Assembly (NCBI GenBank): GCA_026386955.1
Contig: JAPLMQ010000313.1
Span: 46,575 to 110,574, forward strand
Length of the DNA: 64,000 nt
Direction: 5' to 3'
DNA from: Planctomycetota bacterium
GTDB lineage: Bacteria > Planctomycetota > Phycisphaerae > Phycisphaerales > Phycisphaeraceae
A model generated the notes under the pieces. It was not told the origin of the DNA and searched no databases. It worked only from the letters and a program-made list of their open reading frames with translations. Made by a program: the position numbers and the translations under genes. Every line of letters starts with the position of its first letter. The first letter of the stretch is position 1. Positions 1-7,990 of the stretch are shown one piece after another.

Positions 1-213
1 CGACCGCCTGATCGGGGCGATCTTGGCGGCCAGGTCCCAATCGCGGCGGAGGACATCCTCCACCTCGGGCGTGATGCGATCGGGCGGGACGAGCAGGAGC
101 ATCTCGACGTCGCCGCAGGCGCGCAACGCGCGCTGGATATTCGTGCTCCGCTGGGCCCCGCCGTAATCCGTCGGCCAGGGGGGATTGTCCGTCACATACA
201 AAATGCGGGTCAT
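1..213 (-). CDS. Glycosyltransferase, N-terminal fragment (cut by window edge)
   Basis: The reverse strand from an ATG at 213 is open for 71 codons to the window edge. It begins MTRILYVTDNPPWPTDYGGA, followed by an Arg-Ser-x-Asn-Ile stretch. A hydrophobic first strand, then Asn-Pro-Pro-x-Pro and a Gly-Gly turn, is the usual start of the donor-binding domain of GT-B (GT4-like) glycosyltransferases that act on surface polysaccharide. The catalytic C-terminal half is outside the window, so donor and acceptor cannot be told. It lies downstream of the nucleotide-sugar epimerase on the same strand, but a strong terminator lies between them. The family call is a judgement from a short N-terminus. 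Confidence 0.6.
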   Translation of the reverse strand, partial: MTRILYVTDNPPWPTDYGGAQRSTNIQRALRACGDVEMLLLVPPDRITPEVEDVLRRDWDLAAKIAPIRRS

Positions 214-546
214 TCACTCCCCGACCGGTGTCGCCGGCCGGACTCCTGCAACAAATTGGAATTCGGCGGTGACTCGATGGATGGTAGGCCCATCATCTGC
301 CGGAATGCGTTTCATTCCAAATGTCGGGGGAGAATTGCAAACCATGTGCCGCACGTTCGATCCTTGGGTGAACAGGGTCCGTCAGCATGGCGCAATCAAA
401 AAACCGCGGCCTTTCGGTCGCGGTTCGCAAGTTTTGGGAAGTGAGAAGGCTTGGAGGGGTTGCCGGGAATGCGCAGAGATCGCGCGGCCGGGCAGGGCGC
501 GAGGCATCGACAACTGCATCAGGGCACGGAATTCGGGGTGCGGAGC
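214..546. other. Intergenic, terminator only
   Basis: These 333 bases separate the truncated glycosyltransferase from the epimerase. Apart from the terminator hairpin near 396-425 I see no coding region. Short open frames here lack a plausible ribosome binding site and overlap the hairpin. The part next to 213 presumably holds the promoter of the glycosyltransferase, but no clear -35/-10 pair stands out. Confidence 0.5.
396..425 (-). terminator. Intrinsic terminator after the epimerase gene
   Basis: Positions 402-425 form a 10-bp stem (AACCGCGGCC with GGTCGCGGTT, one G-T wobble) and a four-base loop. On the reverse strand the stem runs into a T tract (complement of the A run at 398-403). It lies about 120 bases past the stop of the reverse-strand epimerase gene, the classic rho-independent arrangement. 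Confidence 0.8.
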
Positions 547-1560
547 TCAGCCGGCGGACTTCAGGCCCGAAGCGGTGCGGGTGCCGTACTTGGCCCGGTA
601 GCGGTCGTAGATCCAGGCGTAGGTGCGCTCCAGCCCGTCGCGCAGGCGGGTCGAGGGCTCCCAACCCAGGTGCTGCTGGATCAGCGTGTTGTCGGAGTTC
701 CGCCCCGCGACGCCCTTGGGGGCCGAGAGGTCGTAATGGCGCTCCAGCCGGATGCCCGCGATCTCCTCGACGATGTCGACCAACTGGTTGATGCTCACCA
801 GTTCGCTCGAGCCGAGGTTCAACGGCTCGACGATGTCGCTGGCGGTGATGCGGGCGATGCCTTCGAGGCAGTCGTCGACGTACATGAACGAGCGCGTCTG
901 GTTGCCGTCGCCCCAGATCTCGATCCGCCGGTTGTTGGTGAAGACGGAGTGGATCACCTTGCGGCAGATCGCGGCCGGCGCCTTCTCGCGCCCGCCCTCC
1001 CAGGTGCCGAAGGGGCCGTAGACGTTGTGGAACCGCGCGATCCGCGTGGCGAAGCCGAAGTCCTCGCGGAAGTGGCGGCACATGCGCTCGGAGAAGAGCT
1101 TCTCCCAGCCGTAGCCGTCCTCGGGCATGGCGGGGTAGGCGTCGGCCTCGCGCAGGGGGGTGACGTTGGCGTCGCGCTGCTTCTCGGCGTTGTAGACGCA
1201 GGCCGAGGAGGCGTAGAAGTAGCGCTCGACCCCCGCGTTCCGCGAGGCGAGCAGCAGGTGCGTGTTGATCAGCACCGAGAGCATGCACAGGGCCTTGTTG
1301 TTCTCGATGAAGCCCATGCCGCCCATGTCGGCCGCGAGGTTGTAGACCTCGCCCGCGCCGCGCACGGCCTCGACGCAGTCCTCGCGCCGGCCCAGGTCGA
1401 GGCAGATGTTCTCCGCCCCGTTGAAGCGCTGGAACCACTCGCCCATGGGCTTGACGTCGACGGCCCGCACCGGCCCGCGGTTCTGCCGAAGCAGGTCCGA
1501 AACCAGGTGGCCGCCGATGAATCCGCCCGCGCCGCAGACGACGATGTATTTTTCCGCCAT
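547..1560 (-). CDS. GDP-mannose 3,5-epimerase-like NAD-dependent epimerase
   Basis: This 337-residue extended short-chain dehydrogenase has the Rossmann motif GAGGFIGG at residues 10-17 and the catalytic pair Tyr150-x3-Lys154 (YGWEK). Its internal motifs are those of plant-type GDP-mannose 3,5-epimerase: DMGGMGFIENN near 79, RFHNVYGPFGTWEGGREKAP near 176, WGDGNQTRSFMYVD, and GRNSDN in the C-terminal third. Such enzymes turn GDP-D-mannose into GDP-L-galactose/gulose in the cytoplasm. The motif match supports this over a generic UDP-glucose epimerase call. A glycosyltransferase gene lies downstream on the same strand, which suggests a product used in exopolysaccharide or glycan synthesis (inference). 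Confidence 0.82.
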   Translation of the reverse strand: MAEKYIVVCGAGGFIGGHLVSDLLRQNRGPVRAVDVKPMGEWFQRFNGAENICLDLGRREDCVEAVRGAGEVYNLAADMGGMGFIENNKALCMLSVLINTHLLLASRNAGVERYFYASSACVYNAEKQRDANVTPLREADAYPAMPEDGYGWEKLFSERMCRHFREDFGFATRIARFHNVYGPFGTWEGGREKAPAAICRKVIHSVFTNNRRIEIWGDGNQTRSFMYVDDCLEGIARITASDIVEPLNLGSSELVSINQLVDIVEEIAGIRLERHYDLSAPKGVAGRNSDNTLIQQHLGWEPSTRLRDGLERTYAWIYDRYRAKYGTRTASGLKSAG

Positions 1561-1768
1561 GGTGCGATCCAGGTTGCGCCCGCGGCCCGTCCAACCGCCC
1601 CAGCCGGCCGCCCCTTTGGCGGCCGCGCATTCCCAGGACGGGCCTTCCGCGCCATGGATTTATCGGCCATCGCGGGCGGCGGACCCGAAGAATCACGCCA
1701 TGTCCGGTAACTTTGTGGGTTTCCCCGATGCGCCTGGCGATCGCGGAAAGACCACCCCCTCGCCCGGC

Positions 1769-2254
1769 TCAGCCCTTCGCCAGCGGCCTGCCCGCGGTGG
1801 TGTAGAGGAGCCCCGTGAGCTTCTCCTTCAATACGACCTCCGCGCGGCAGTGACGGCAGAGCAGTCGGCGGCGGGTGACGCGGTGGCGGTCGGCCCACCA
1901 GTCGCAGACCTTGCACCCGATGAGGAACGGCGCGGGGCGGGCGGGCGGGGCGTTGACCGACTTCTCGTCGTAGCAGCGCTCGGGCTTGGCGCCGACGCGC
2001 AGGCAGGCGGCCCGCCAGCGCTTCCCGTGCCCGTCGCCGGGCGTGAGGGCGTGGGCGATCTCGTGGAGGATCGTCTCGCTGACCTGCTCGGGCCCGTTGA
2101 GGAAGGTGAGCCACTTGGAGAGCGTGATGACCTTGCGGGAGGGTTGGCAGGAGCCGAAACGGCGGCGGGCGTGGTCGAAGGTGAACGTCCAATCCGCCAG
2201 CCCGTATTGGGCGAGGAGTTCGACGGCCAACTTCCGTGCGGCGTGGGGTTCCAT
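1769..2254 (-). CDS. SprT-like zinc metalloprotein
   Basis: The product has about 161 residues. It carries HEIAH at 64-68 followed by HGKRW, the SprT/SprTL zinc-site pattern, and a C-terminal zinc ribbon with two CxxC pairs (Cys114/117 and Cys133/136). Family members are cytoplasmic or DNA-associated metallopeptidases; eukaryotic SPRTN cuts DNA-protein crosslinks, while the bacterial role is poorly defined. The ATG at 2254 is preferred over the TTG two codons earlier. The gene is divergent from the yqgE-like gene. The fold call is secure; the substrate is unknown. Confidence 0.8.
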   Translation of the reverse strand: MEPHAARKLAVELLAQYGLADWTFTFDHARRRFGSCQPSRKVITLSKWLTFLNGPEQVSETILHEIAHALTPGDGHGKRWRAACLRVGAKPERCYDEKSVNAPPARPAPFLIGCKVCDWWADRHRVTRRRLLCRHCRAEVVLKEKLTGLLYTTAGRPLAKG

Positions 2255-2386
2255 CCGCAATCATTAAAGAGGGCCGTGGAGCGCGAGGCAAGCGGCCGCG
2301 GCCTCGCCCGGCGCTTCTCGCTTGGACGCCGGTGCGTCGAAGGGGACAATGGCTGGGTCGGCGGTTGCGGCCGACACGGAGGCTCG

Positions 2387-2950
2387 ATGAATTCGCTCAA
2401 GGGACAACTGCTGATCGCCTCGCCCGAGCTGGCGGACCCGAACTTCGCCAAGACGGTCTCGCTGATCATCCAGCACGACGCCGACGGGGCTCTGGCCTTG
2501 GTGCTGAACCAGGCGACGACACAGTCGCTCAAGGAGGGATGGGAGCCGCTGGACCTCGGGCCTTGCGAGGCCCAGGGGCTGATCTACCGCGGCGGGCCCT
2601 GCGGCGGGCCGCTGATGGTGCTCCACGCGCAGGAGGAGGCGTCGCAGGTGGAGGTGATCCAAGACGTCCACTTTTCGGCGGAAAAGGAGAAGGTCGCGTG
2701 GCTGGTGGGCCACCCGCAGGGGCCGGCGAAATACGTGGTGGGCTACGCGGGCTGGGCGCCGGGGCAGCTCGAGGCCGAGTTCGAATCCGACTCGTGGCTG
2801 ACGCACCCCGCGACGGCGGAGACGGTCTTCGCGTCGGCCGACCCGGGCAAGGATTTCTGGGAGGCGATGTCGTCGATCTGCCGGTGGGCGCCGATGGGCG
2901 TGCGTTCGCTGCGCCCGAGCTTGGTCCCGCCCGACCCGTCTCTCAACTGA
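2387..2950 (+). CDS. YqgE/AlgH family (UPF0301) protein
   Basis: The 187-residue protein starts MNSLKGQLLIASPELADPNF and has the family hallmarks HDADGALALVLNQ near 33 and IYRGGPCGGPLMVLH near 67, a block around VGYAGWAPGQLEAE near 123, and W-L-T near 140. The family is a widespread cytoplasmic one with no agreed biochemical function; early links to alginate regulation gave the name AlgH. The frame is open far upstream, but the ATG at 2387 is preceded by GGAG at suitable spacing and matches the usual family N-terminus. The gene is monocistronic and divergent from the SprT-like gene. Confidence 0.88.
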   Translation: MNSLKGQLLIASPELADPNFAKTVSLIIQHDADGALALVLNQATTQSLKEGWEPLDLGPCEAQGLIYRGGPCGGPLMVLHAQEEASQVEVIQDVHFSAEKEKVAWLVGHPQGPAKYVVGYAGWAPGQLEAEFESDSWLTHPATAETVFASADPGKDFWEAMSSICRWAPMGVRSLRPSLVPPDPSLN

Positions 2951-3001
2951 TGACTCGCGTGCTGTCAGCTCGCGTGCCCCGCGGAAGGGCGCACGCGGCG
3001 A

Positions 3002-3268
3002 TCATTCCTCATCTTCTTCCAGCAGCAGCGTGATGCCGAAGACGGTGTCGTCGCCGGTGTCGCCCGACTGGGCCTCGCCGTTGGCGTCGTTGCCCGTGGC
3101 TTCGGGCTGGGCCGCCTCGGGCGTCGTCGCGGTCGGTTTCGCCGCCGCGGCCATGGAGGCCGAGGTGGGCGGGGCCTTGCCCGCGTGCGCGGCCGACATC
3201 AGCTCGTCCCAACCCTCGTCCATCTGATCGAGCACGCGCGGCTGCTTGACGAAGAAGGCGATGTCCAT
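3002..3268 (-). CDS. Small acidic hypothetical protein
   Basis: An 88-residue reading frame begins MDIAFFVKQPRVLDQMDEGW. An Ala/Thr/Pro/Gly-rich low-complexity middle follows, and the tail ends in a run of Glu and Asp (LLLEEDEE). I do not recognise a family. The ordered N-terminal 30 residues and acidic tail look like a real protein, but codon bias alone would also produce such a frame in this GC-rich DNA, and there is no convincing Shine-Dalgarno sequence. A longer start near 3424 is possible but adds basic low-complexity sequence. Confidence 0.4.
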   Translation of the reverse strand: MDIAFFVKQPRVLDQMDEGWDELMSAAHAGKAPPTSASMAAAAKPTATTPEAAQPEATGNDANGEAQSGDTGDDTVFGITLLLEEDEE

Positions 3269-3533
3269 GGATGGCGTTCCGGGGTTTCGGGGGTTTGTCG
3301 TTCGCGTTGACGCGGGGGCGCACCAAGGCCCATGCGCGGGCCACGAAGGTGATCGACGCGCCGAACCGGCCCCCTGAGGGCGACAGCCTCGCAAACCGAT
3401 AACAAGCGCGGATTCGCGCCTCACGGGCGATACAGACGTGTCTTTCGGACCTTGTGAAGCGGCGGAGAAGATGACGTGAGGTTCATTGAACCCACGCGCG
3501 AGCGACGCCAGCGGCGCGTCCGCAAACGGGATG

Positions 3534-4565
3534 TCACTCGACTACGGGCATCCAGTTGGGCGAATCCGCCGCGGCGCGGGCGGCGAGCAGCACGCGGGCC
3601 ATCTCCAACGACGCGGCCGTGCCGTAGAGCGAATCGTCCTGCCCCAGCAGCCCCGCGAGCATCTCGCGGTGGCCCGGCAGCGGCGAGGCTTGGTCGGTGA
3701 TGTCGGCCTCGGGCGCGTCGTGCGTGGTGAGCTTGCAGCGCCCGTCGCGGATCTCCAGCAGCCCCTTGCTGCCCGCGAGGCGGAGGCGGTCGTCGCCGTG
3801 GGTCGCCGCCTTGGCGGGCCGGCAGTAGTCGGCGTGGACCACCGCATGCACACCGCCCTCGAGCTGGAGCAGCGAGATGGTATGGTCCTCCATCGAGCCG
3901 AAGGCGGGCTTGCCGAGGTTGCCCTGCGCGCCGGCGACGGCGCGGACGCGCAGGCCGGTGGTGAAACGCACGGCGTCGATGGCGTGGCTGGCGACCCAGA
4001 GGATCGTCCCGCCATAGAGCGAGCGGTCGGCGTACCACGCGGGGCGGGCCCCGGGGCCGGCGTTGCCGTCGGCGCTGAAGCGGTAGCTCTTCTGGGCCGT
4101 GGCGAGGACGAGCTGCCCCAGCCGGCCGTCGGCGACGGCGTCGCGCGCGGCGCGGAACGCGGCCTGCGAGCGGTACTCGAACTCGGTGACGATCACCCGC
4201 TTGGGGTTCGCGCGGGAGAGGCGTTCAAGCCGCTGCAACTGCTCGGCCGTCGCGGCGATCGGCTTGTCGCTGATGACCGGCAGGTCGCGCTCCAGCGCCG
4301 CGGCAACCCAGTCGCCGTTCTTCGCGTAGACCGCGCCGACGCTCACCGCCTCGGGCTTGAACGCGTCGAACATCGCGCGGGCGTCGTCGAACCACTTCGC
4401 CCCGGCGGCGTCGCGCGTCATCCCCGCGTGCAGCCGGCGGGCGGCCTCGTCGTTGCACCCGTCGCCCGCGACGGCGACCTCGTGCGGCCCCGGCAAGGCC
4501 GCCTCGTCGCGCAGCGCGCCCGCGAGTTTGTGGTGCCCGTTCCCGCCGATGAAGGCGATCCGCAT
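3534..4565 (-). CDS. Gfo/Idh/MocA family oxidoreductase
   Basis: This is a 343-residue NAD(P)-dependent sugar or polyol dehydrogenase-like protein. The Rossmann start is MRIAFIGGNGHHKL, an unusual GGNGHH instead of GxGxxG. The usual E-K-P motif appears as S-D-K-P at 99-102, with Lys101 as the expected catalytic lysine, and SHAIDAVR follows in the C-terminal domain. The substrate cannot be read from sequence. The neighbour upstream on the same strand is argG, about 33 bases away, so the two may be cotranscribed although no pathway link is obvious. Confidence 0.8.
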   Translation of the reverse strand: MRIAFIGGNGHHKLAGALRDEAALPGPHEVAVAGDGCNDEAARRLHAGMTRDAAGAKWFDDARAMFDAFKPEAVSVGAVYAKNGDWVAAALERDLPVISDKPIAATAEQLQRLERLSRANPKRVIVTEFEYRSQAAFRAARDAVADGRLGQLVLATAQKSYRFSADGNAGPGARPAWYADRSLYGGTILWVASHAIDAVRFTTGLRVRAVAGAQGNLGKPAFGSMEDHTISLLQLEGGVHAVVHADYCRPAKAATHGDDRLRLAGSKGLLEIRDGRCKLTTHDAPEADITDQASPLPGHREMLAGLLGQDDSLYGTAASLEMARVLLAARAAADSPNWMPVVE

Positions 4566-4598
4566 GGCGATGCCCGCCCTCTGCTCAACCTGGAGCGC

Positions 4599-5852
4599 TC
4601 AGCCCTTGACCTTCTGCTTCATCCCCCGCACCTTCATGGGCAGCCCGAAGAGGTCGATGAACCCGCGGGCCGCGGTCACGTCGTACCCGCTCATCGCGAA
4701 GCTCGCGAGCTTCGTGTCGTAGAGGCTGTTTGGCGAGTTCGCGCCGACCGCCAGGGCCCGCCCCTTGAAGAGCTTCACGCGCACCGTGCCGGTGACGACC
4801 TTGTTCGCCTCGTCGACGAAGACCTGCAGCGCCTCGCGGAGCGGGTGGAACCACTGCCCGTAATAGACCAGCTCGGCGTAGCGCAGGGCGACCTGCTGCT
4901 TGTAGTGGAAGAGGTCGCGCTCGAGGCAGAGCTGCTCGAGGGCCTTGTGCGCTTCGTAGAGGATCGTCCCGCCCGGCGTCTCGTAGAGCCCGCGGCTCTT
5001 CATGCCCACCAAGCGGTTCTCGACCAGCACGGTCTGCCCCACGGCGTGCTTCCCGCCGATGGTGTTGAGCAGGGCGATCAGGTCCGCGCCCGAGAGCTTC
5101 TTCCCGTCGACCGAGACGGGAACGCCCTTGGCGAAGCCGACCTCGACGTACTGCGGCTTGGCGGGGGCCTTGCTCAGGGGGACGGTCATGGTGAGCGAGT
5201 GCTCGAGCGGCTCGGCCGCGGGATCCTCGATCTCGCCGCCCTCGTGGGAGATGTGCCAGAGGTTGCGGTCCTGCGAGTAGATCTTCTTCTTCGAGGCGAC
5301 GATGGGGATCTTGTGCGCGTGGGCGTACTCGATCGCGGTCTCGCGGTCGTTGAGCCCGTCGGCGAGGAAGACGGGGTCCTTCCACGGGGCGATGATCTGC
5401 AGCTTGGGGTCGAGGGCCATGTAGGTCAGCTCGAAGCGGACTTGGTCGTTCCCCTTGCCCGTCGCGCCGTGGCCGACGGCGTCGGCCTTGGTCTGGTGGG
5501 CGACGAGCACCTGGTGCTTGGCGATCAGCGGGCGGGCGATGCTGGTGCCCAGGAGGTAGTCGCCCTCGTAGGTGGCGTGGGCGCGGAGCATCGGGAAGCA
5601 GTAGTCGCGGGCGAACTCGTCGCGGAGGTCCTTGACGACGACTTCGTCGGCCCCGCTGGCGTAGGCCTTTTTCTCGATGTTCTTGAGCTCGTCGCCCTGG
5701 CCCAGCTCGGCCGCGAAGGCGACGAGCTTCACGCCCGGGTAGCGCTTCTTGAGCCAGGGGAGGATGACCGAGGTGTCGAGCCCGCCGGAGTAGGCGAGGA
5801 CGATCTTCTTGGGCGATTTGGGTTGGGCGGTTCCGGGGGGGGCGGTGGCCAT
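4599..5852 (-). CDS. argG: Argininosuccinate synthase
   Basis: The 417-residue enzyme joins citrulline and aspartate with ATP in arginine synthesis. The N-type ATP pyrophosphatase loop AYSGGLDTS lies near residues 20-28. Other hallmarks are VAFAAELGQGDEL, GTSIARPLIAKHQV, GHGATGKGNDQVRFE, and LWHISHEGGEIEDP. Length is normal for the family. The ATG at 5852 is preceded by GAGGA at usable spacing, and longer in-frame extensions add only Arg/Ala-rich sequence. It is cytoplasmic. No other arginine genes are adjacent. Confidence 0.96.
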   Translation of the reverse strand: MATAPPGTAQPKSPKKIVLAYSGGLDTSVILPWLKKRYPGVKLVAFAAELGQGDELKNIEKKAYASGADEVVVKDLRDEFARDYCFPMLRAHATYEGDYLLGTSIARPLIAKHQVLVAHQTKADAVGHGATGKGNDQVRFELTYMALDPKLQIIAPWKDPVFLADGLNDRETAIEYAHAHKIPIVASKKKIYSQDRNLWHISHEGGEIEDPAAEPLEHSLTMTVPLSKAPAKPQYVEVGFAKGVPVSVDGKKLSGADLIALLNTIGGKHAVGQTVLVENRLVGMKSRGLYETPGGTILYEAHKALEQLCLERDLFHYKQQVALRYAELVYYGQWFHPLREALQVFVDEANKVVTGTVRVKLFKGRALAVGANSPNSLYDTKLASFAMSGYDVTAARGFIDLFGLPMKVRGMKQKVKG

Positions 5853-5984
5853 GGGGACGAATCCTCGCGGAGGGGTGCTGGGGAGCACAGCAAAATAGCA
5901 GGGAGGTGGGGCGCGGGCAAAGACGGGCGCGCGAAAGCGATCGTCCCGAGCGGAGCCGCGGCGCGGGCGAAGCGAGGCCAAGGA

Positions 5985-6020
5985 AAATGAAAAAGGCGAC
6001 GACTCTGGAGAATCGCCGCC
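5985..6020 (-). terminator. Intrinsic terminator after the HDOD gene
   Basis: On the reverse strand GGCGGCGA (6020-6013) pairs with TCGTCGCC (6002-5995, one wobble) across a ten-base loop and is followed by a T-rich run, TTTTTCATTTT. It lies about 60 bases past the HDOD stop, between that gene and argG. A second GC hairpin at 6051-6071 lies even closer to the stop but has no T tract. Confidence 0.8.
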
Positions 6021-6050
6021 CGGAGGGAAAAGAGCCGTGGAGGCCAGCGG

Positions 6051-6071
6051 GCCCGCGTCATTCGCGCGGGC
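6051..6071. repeat. Perfect GC hairpin downstream of the HDOD gene
   Basis: GCCCGCG at 6051-6057 pairs perfectly with CGCGGGC at 6065-6071 across a seven-base loop. It lies just past the stop of the reverse-strand HDOD gene. It may be a pause site or protective 3' stem helping the true terminator at 5985-6020. Confidence 0.4.
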
Positions 6072-6077
6072 GCGGGC

Positions 6078-7004
6078 TCAGATGCCGTCGGAGAGCAGCG
6101 TCGTCGCCTCCGCCATCGCGGGCGGCAGGGCGACCTTCACCTCATCCAGCATCGCGGGCGTGAGGTTCAGCGAGGCCAGGAGTTCGTCGGAGACGGTCTG
6201 CGACTCCACCGTGCGCGAGTAGCCCAGTTGCAGGTTCGACGCCAGGATGTCTGCGATGTGCACCAGCGCGGTGAGCGTGCGGTTCGACTCGGCCAGCTCG
6301 AGCGGGCGGTGGTGGAAGCCCGTGACGTAGGCGAAGCTCAGCGGGAACTTCCAGGCCTTGCAGAGCGCGGCGCCGAACTGCTCGTGCGTCGCGCCGATCA
6401 CGGCCAGCTCGGCCTGGCGCAGCGTCACGGAGCCCTGCCCGGCGTCGAGCTTCTCCATCGTCTCGGTGAACTTGGCCCGGCGGGCCTGCATCTCGACCAT
6501 GATGCCCAGGTCGTGGATCAGCCCCGCGAGGAAGGCCTCGTCGGGCAGGCCCAGGTTGACCTTCTTGGCCAGCAGGCGGGTGCCCGTGCCGACGGCGATG
6601 GAGTGGGTCCAGAGATCCTTGGCGTTGAAGGTCGGGCAGACCTGCCCGCCGCGGAAGAGCTTGGTCAAGCTCGCGGCGATGGCGATGTTCTTCACGGCGT
6701 TGAGGCCCAGGAGGACGATGGCGCGGTTGATCGAGCCGATCTGCCCGGGCAGGCCGTAGAACGCGCTGTTGACCACCTTGAGCACGCGGGCGCCCAGGGC
6801 GGGGTCGTTGCTGATGATCTTGTTGAGGTCCTGGGCGGTGGAGTCCGGGTCCTCGACCAGGCGAATGATCTTGAGGGTGATCTCCGGGAGGGTCGCGATG
6901 TGGCTGATCTCGAGGATCGCGCTCTGGATGAGCGCTTCCTGGGCGGCCTCGGGGGAGACCGCGGGCTTGCCGTTCGCGTTGGCGGGAGTAACCACTTGTG
7001 TCAT
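6078..7004 (-). CDS. HDOD domain protein
   Basis: The 308-residue protein consists of a short disordered N-terminus and a single HDOD domain from about residue 30. It shows the family signatures LPEITLKIIRLVEDPDST, LGARVLKVVNSAFYGLP, SINRAIVLLGLNAVKN, LWTHSIAVGTGTRLLA and GLIHDLGIMV. HDOD is related to HD phosphohydrolases but usually lacks the full metal site, and its members act in signalling and stress or motility control. No output domain such as GGDEF or EAL is attached. A strong ribosome binding site (AGGAGGG) precedes the ATG. It is monocistronic with its own terminator. Confidence 0.88.
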   Translation of the reverse strand: MTQVVTPANANGKPAVSPEAAQEALIQSAILEISHIATLPEITLKIIRLVEDPDSTAQDLNKIISNDPALGARVLKVVNSAFYGLPGQIGSINRAIVLLGLNAVKNIAIAASLTKLFRGGQVCPTFNAKDLWTHSIAVGTGTRLLAKKVNLGLPDEAFLAGLIHDLGIMVEMQARRAKFTETMEKLDAGQGSVTLRQAELAVIGATHEQFGAALCKAWKFPLSFAYVTGFHHRPLELAESNRTLTALVHIADILASNLQLGYSRTVESQTVSDELLASLNLTPAMLDEVKVALPPAMAEATTLLSDGI

Positions 7005-7164
7005 CGCAAATCCCTCCTAAAGAGCCTGCTTGGGTTGATATCGGCGACGGTTGGGCGTCACTTGAGGGTGCGGGCAGGCCCAGGCGCTAATAATGTCGCC
7101 ACCGGCGCGGATGGGCGTGGGCGTTGCCGTCGGCACAAACGGGGGAAGGTGGGGGAAATGAATA

Positions 7165-7194
7165 GGCCCCACCCCGCTCGTGCGGGATGGGGCC
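7165..7194 (-). terminator. GC hairpin terminator after the OsmC-like gene
   Basis: GGCCCCACCCCGC and GCGGGATGGGGCC form a 13-bp stem with one mismatch and a four-base TCGT loop. The hairpin begins about 60 bases past the stop of the reverse-strand OsmC-like gene. The reverse-strand trailer is only weakly T-rich, so this could be a terminator or a stabilising 3' stem. Confidence 0.6.
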
Positions 7195-7255
7195 GTCTTA
7201 ACGCACTTCAGTGGCGTTGCTTCGCCGTCTTCAGCGTCTTGGCGCCGTCATGGCG

Positions 7256-7849
7256 TCACCCGACCTCCAGCTCGCTCTCCACCTTGATCGCCCGGGTGAT
7301 GTTGAAGTAGTTCGGGCTGGTGCGGTGGACCATCTCATGCATCTTGGCGAACTGCGCGGGCGTGCCGTCGCCGGCGATGTGGACCACCTGCTTGAGCCGG
7401 TCGTACCCAGCGGGCACCGCGGGGTCGAGCCCGAGGAAGCCGCGGAGGTCGATGTCGCCCGTGGTCTCGATCTCGAGCCGGGTGAGCTTGACGCCCATGG
7501 CCGTCGCGGCGGCGGCGTAGCCCACCAGCATGCAGGCGTTGAGCCCCGCGAGCAGGTACTCCTGCGGGTTGGGGTAGGCGTCGGTCCCGATCAGCTCGCG
7601 CGGCTCGTCGGCCTTCATCACGAAGGACCGCGGCACGTGCTGCCCGCCCATGCCGAACCCGTCCACCGCGTGGTCGCTGCGCGTCCCGCCCTTCCACTGG
7701 CTGCGCACCGTCCAGTTCGTCACGCCGTTCTTCGGGTCGGCCTTGATGGCCTCCATCGCCCCGCGGAGGGCGGGCAGGTTGATGCCGTTGAGGTGGGTGG
7801 TCTGCGTCTTGGCTTCCATCGTCGCTTGCGTAGCCGCTTGAGTCGTCAT
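7256..7849 (-). CDS. OsmC/Ohr-like family protein lacking the second cysteine
   Basis: The 197-residue protein has the OsmC fold pattern: WKGGTRSDHAVDGFG near 52, then NPQEYLLAGLNACMLVGY with Cys106, and a C-terminal helix and strand with HRTSPNYFNIT. Active OsmC and Ohr proteins use two cysteines, the second normally in an H-x2-C-P context. Here that position is Ser177 and no other cysteine exists, so classic thiol peroxidase chemistry is unlikely. The start at 7849 is preferred because AAGGAACGAG precedes it; an upstream ATG at 7873 is possible. It is divergent from a TetR gene that probably controls it. Confidence 0.8.
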   Translation of the reverse strand: MTTQAATQATMEAKTQTTHLNGINLPALRGAMEAIKADPKNGVTNWTVRSQWKGGTRSDHAVDGFGMGGQHVPRSFVMKADEPRELIGTDAYPNPQEYLLAGLNACMLVGYAAAATAMGVKLTRLEIETTGDIDLRGFLGLDPAVPAGYDRLKQVVHIAGDGTPAQFAKMHEMVHRTSPNYFNITRAIKVESELEVG

Positions 7850-7940
7850 GGCCTCGTTCCTTTCGATTTTCATCCTGCCGGAACCGTTCCGGCGACACGA
7901 TGGATTAAACGCCACGAACACCGGCGCGGATAGAGCACTT

Positions 7941-7980
7941 CAAGTACACCCGGGGTTGACTTGAGGTACACCCCGGTTGA
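7941..7980 (+). promoter_or_regulatory. Two tandem operator-like direct repeats between osmC-like and tetR-like genes
   Basis: Two 19-base repeats, CAAGTACACCCGGGGTTGA (7941-7959) and TGAGGTACACCCCGGTTGA (7962-7980), lie 21 bases apart, two helical turns. They sit just upstream of the TetR start and in the shared divergent promoter region. The arrangement suggests binding sites for the TetR protein. No binding data exist, so this is inference from position and repetition. Confidence 0.5.
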
Positions 7981-7990
7981 GGATTTCGGC

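Noticed and set aside
3486..5990. Long forward open frame, about 830 codons
   Set aside because: It is antisense to the Gfo/Idh and argG genes, which match known families residue by residue.
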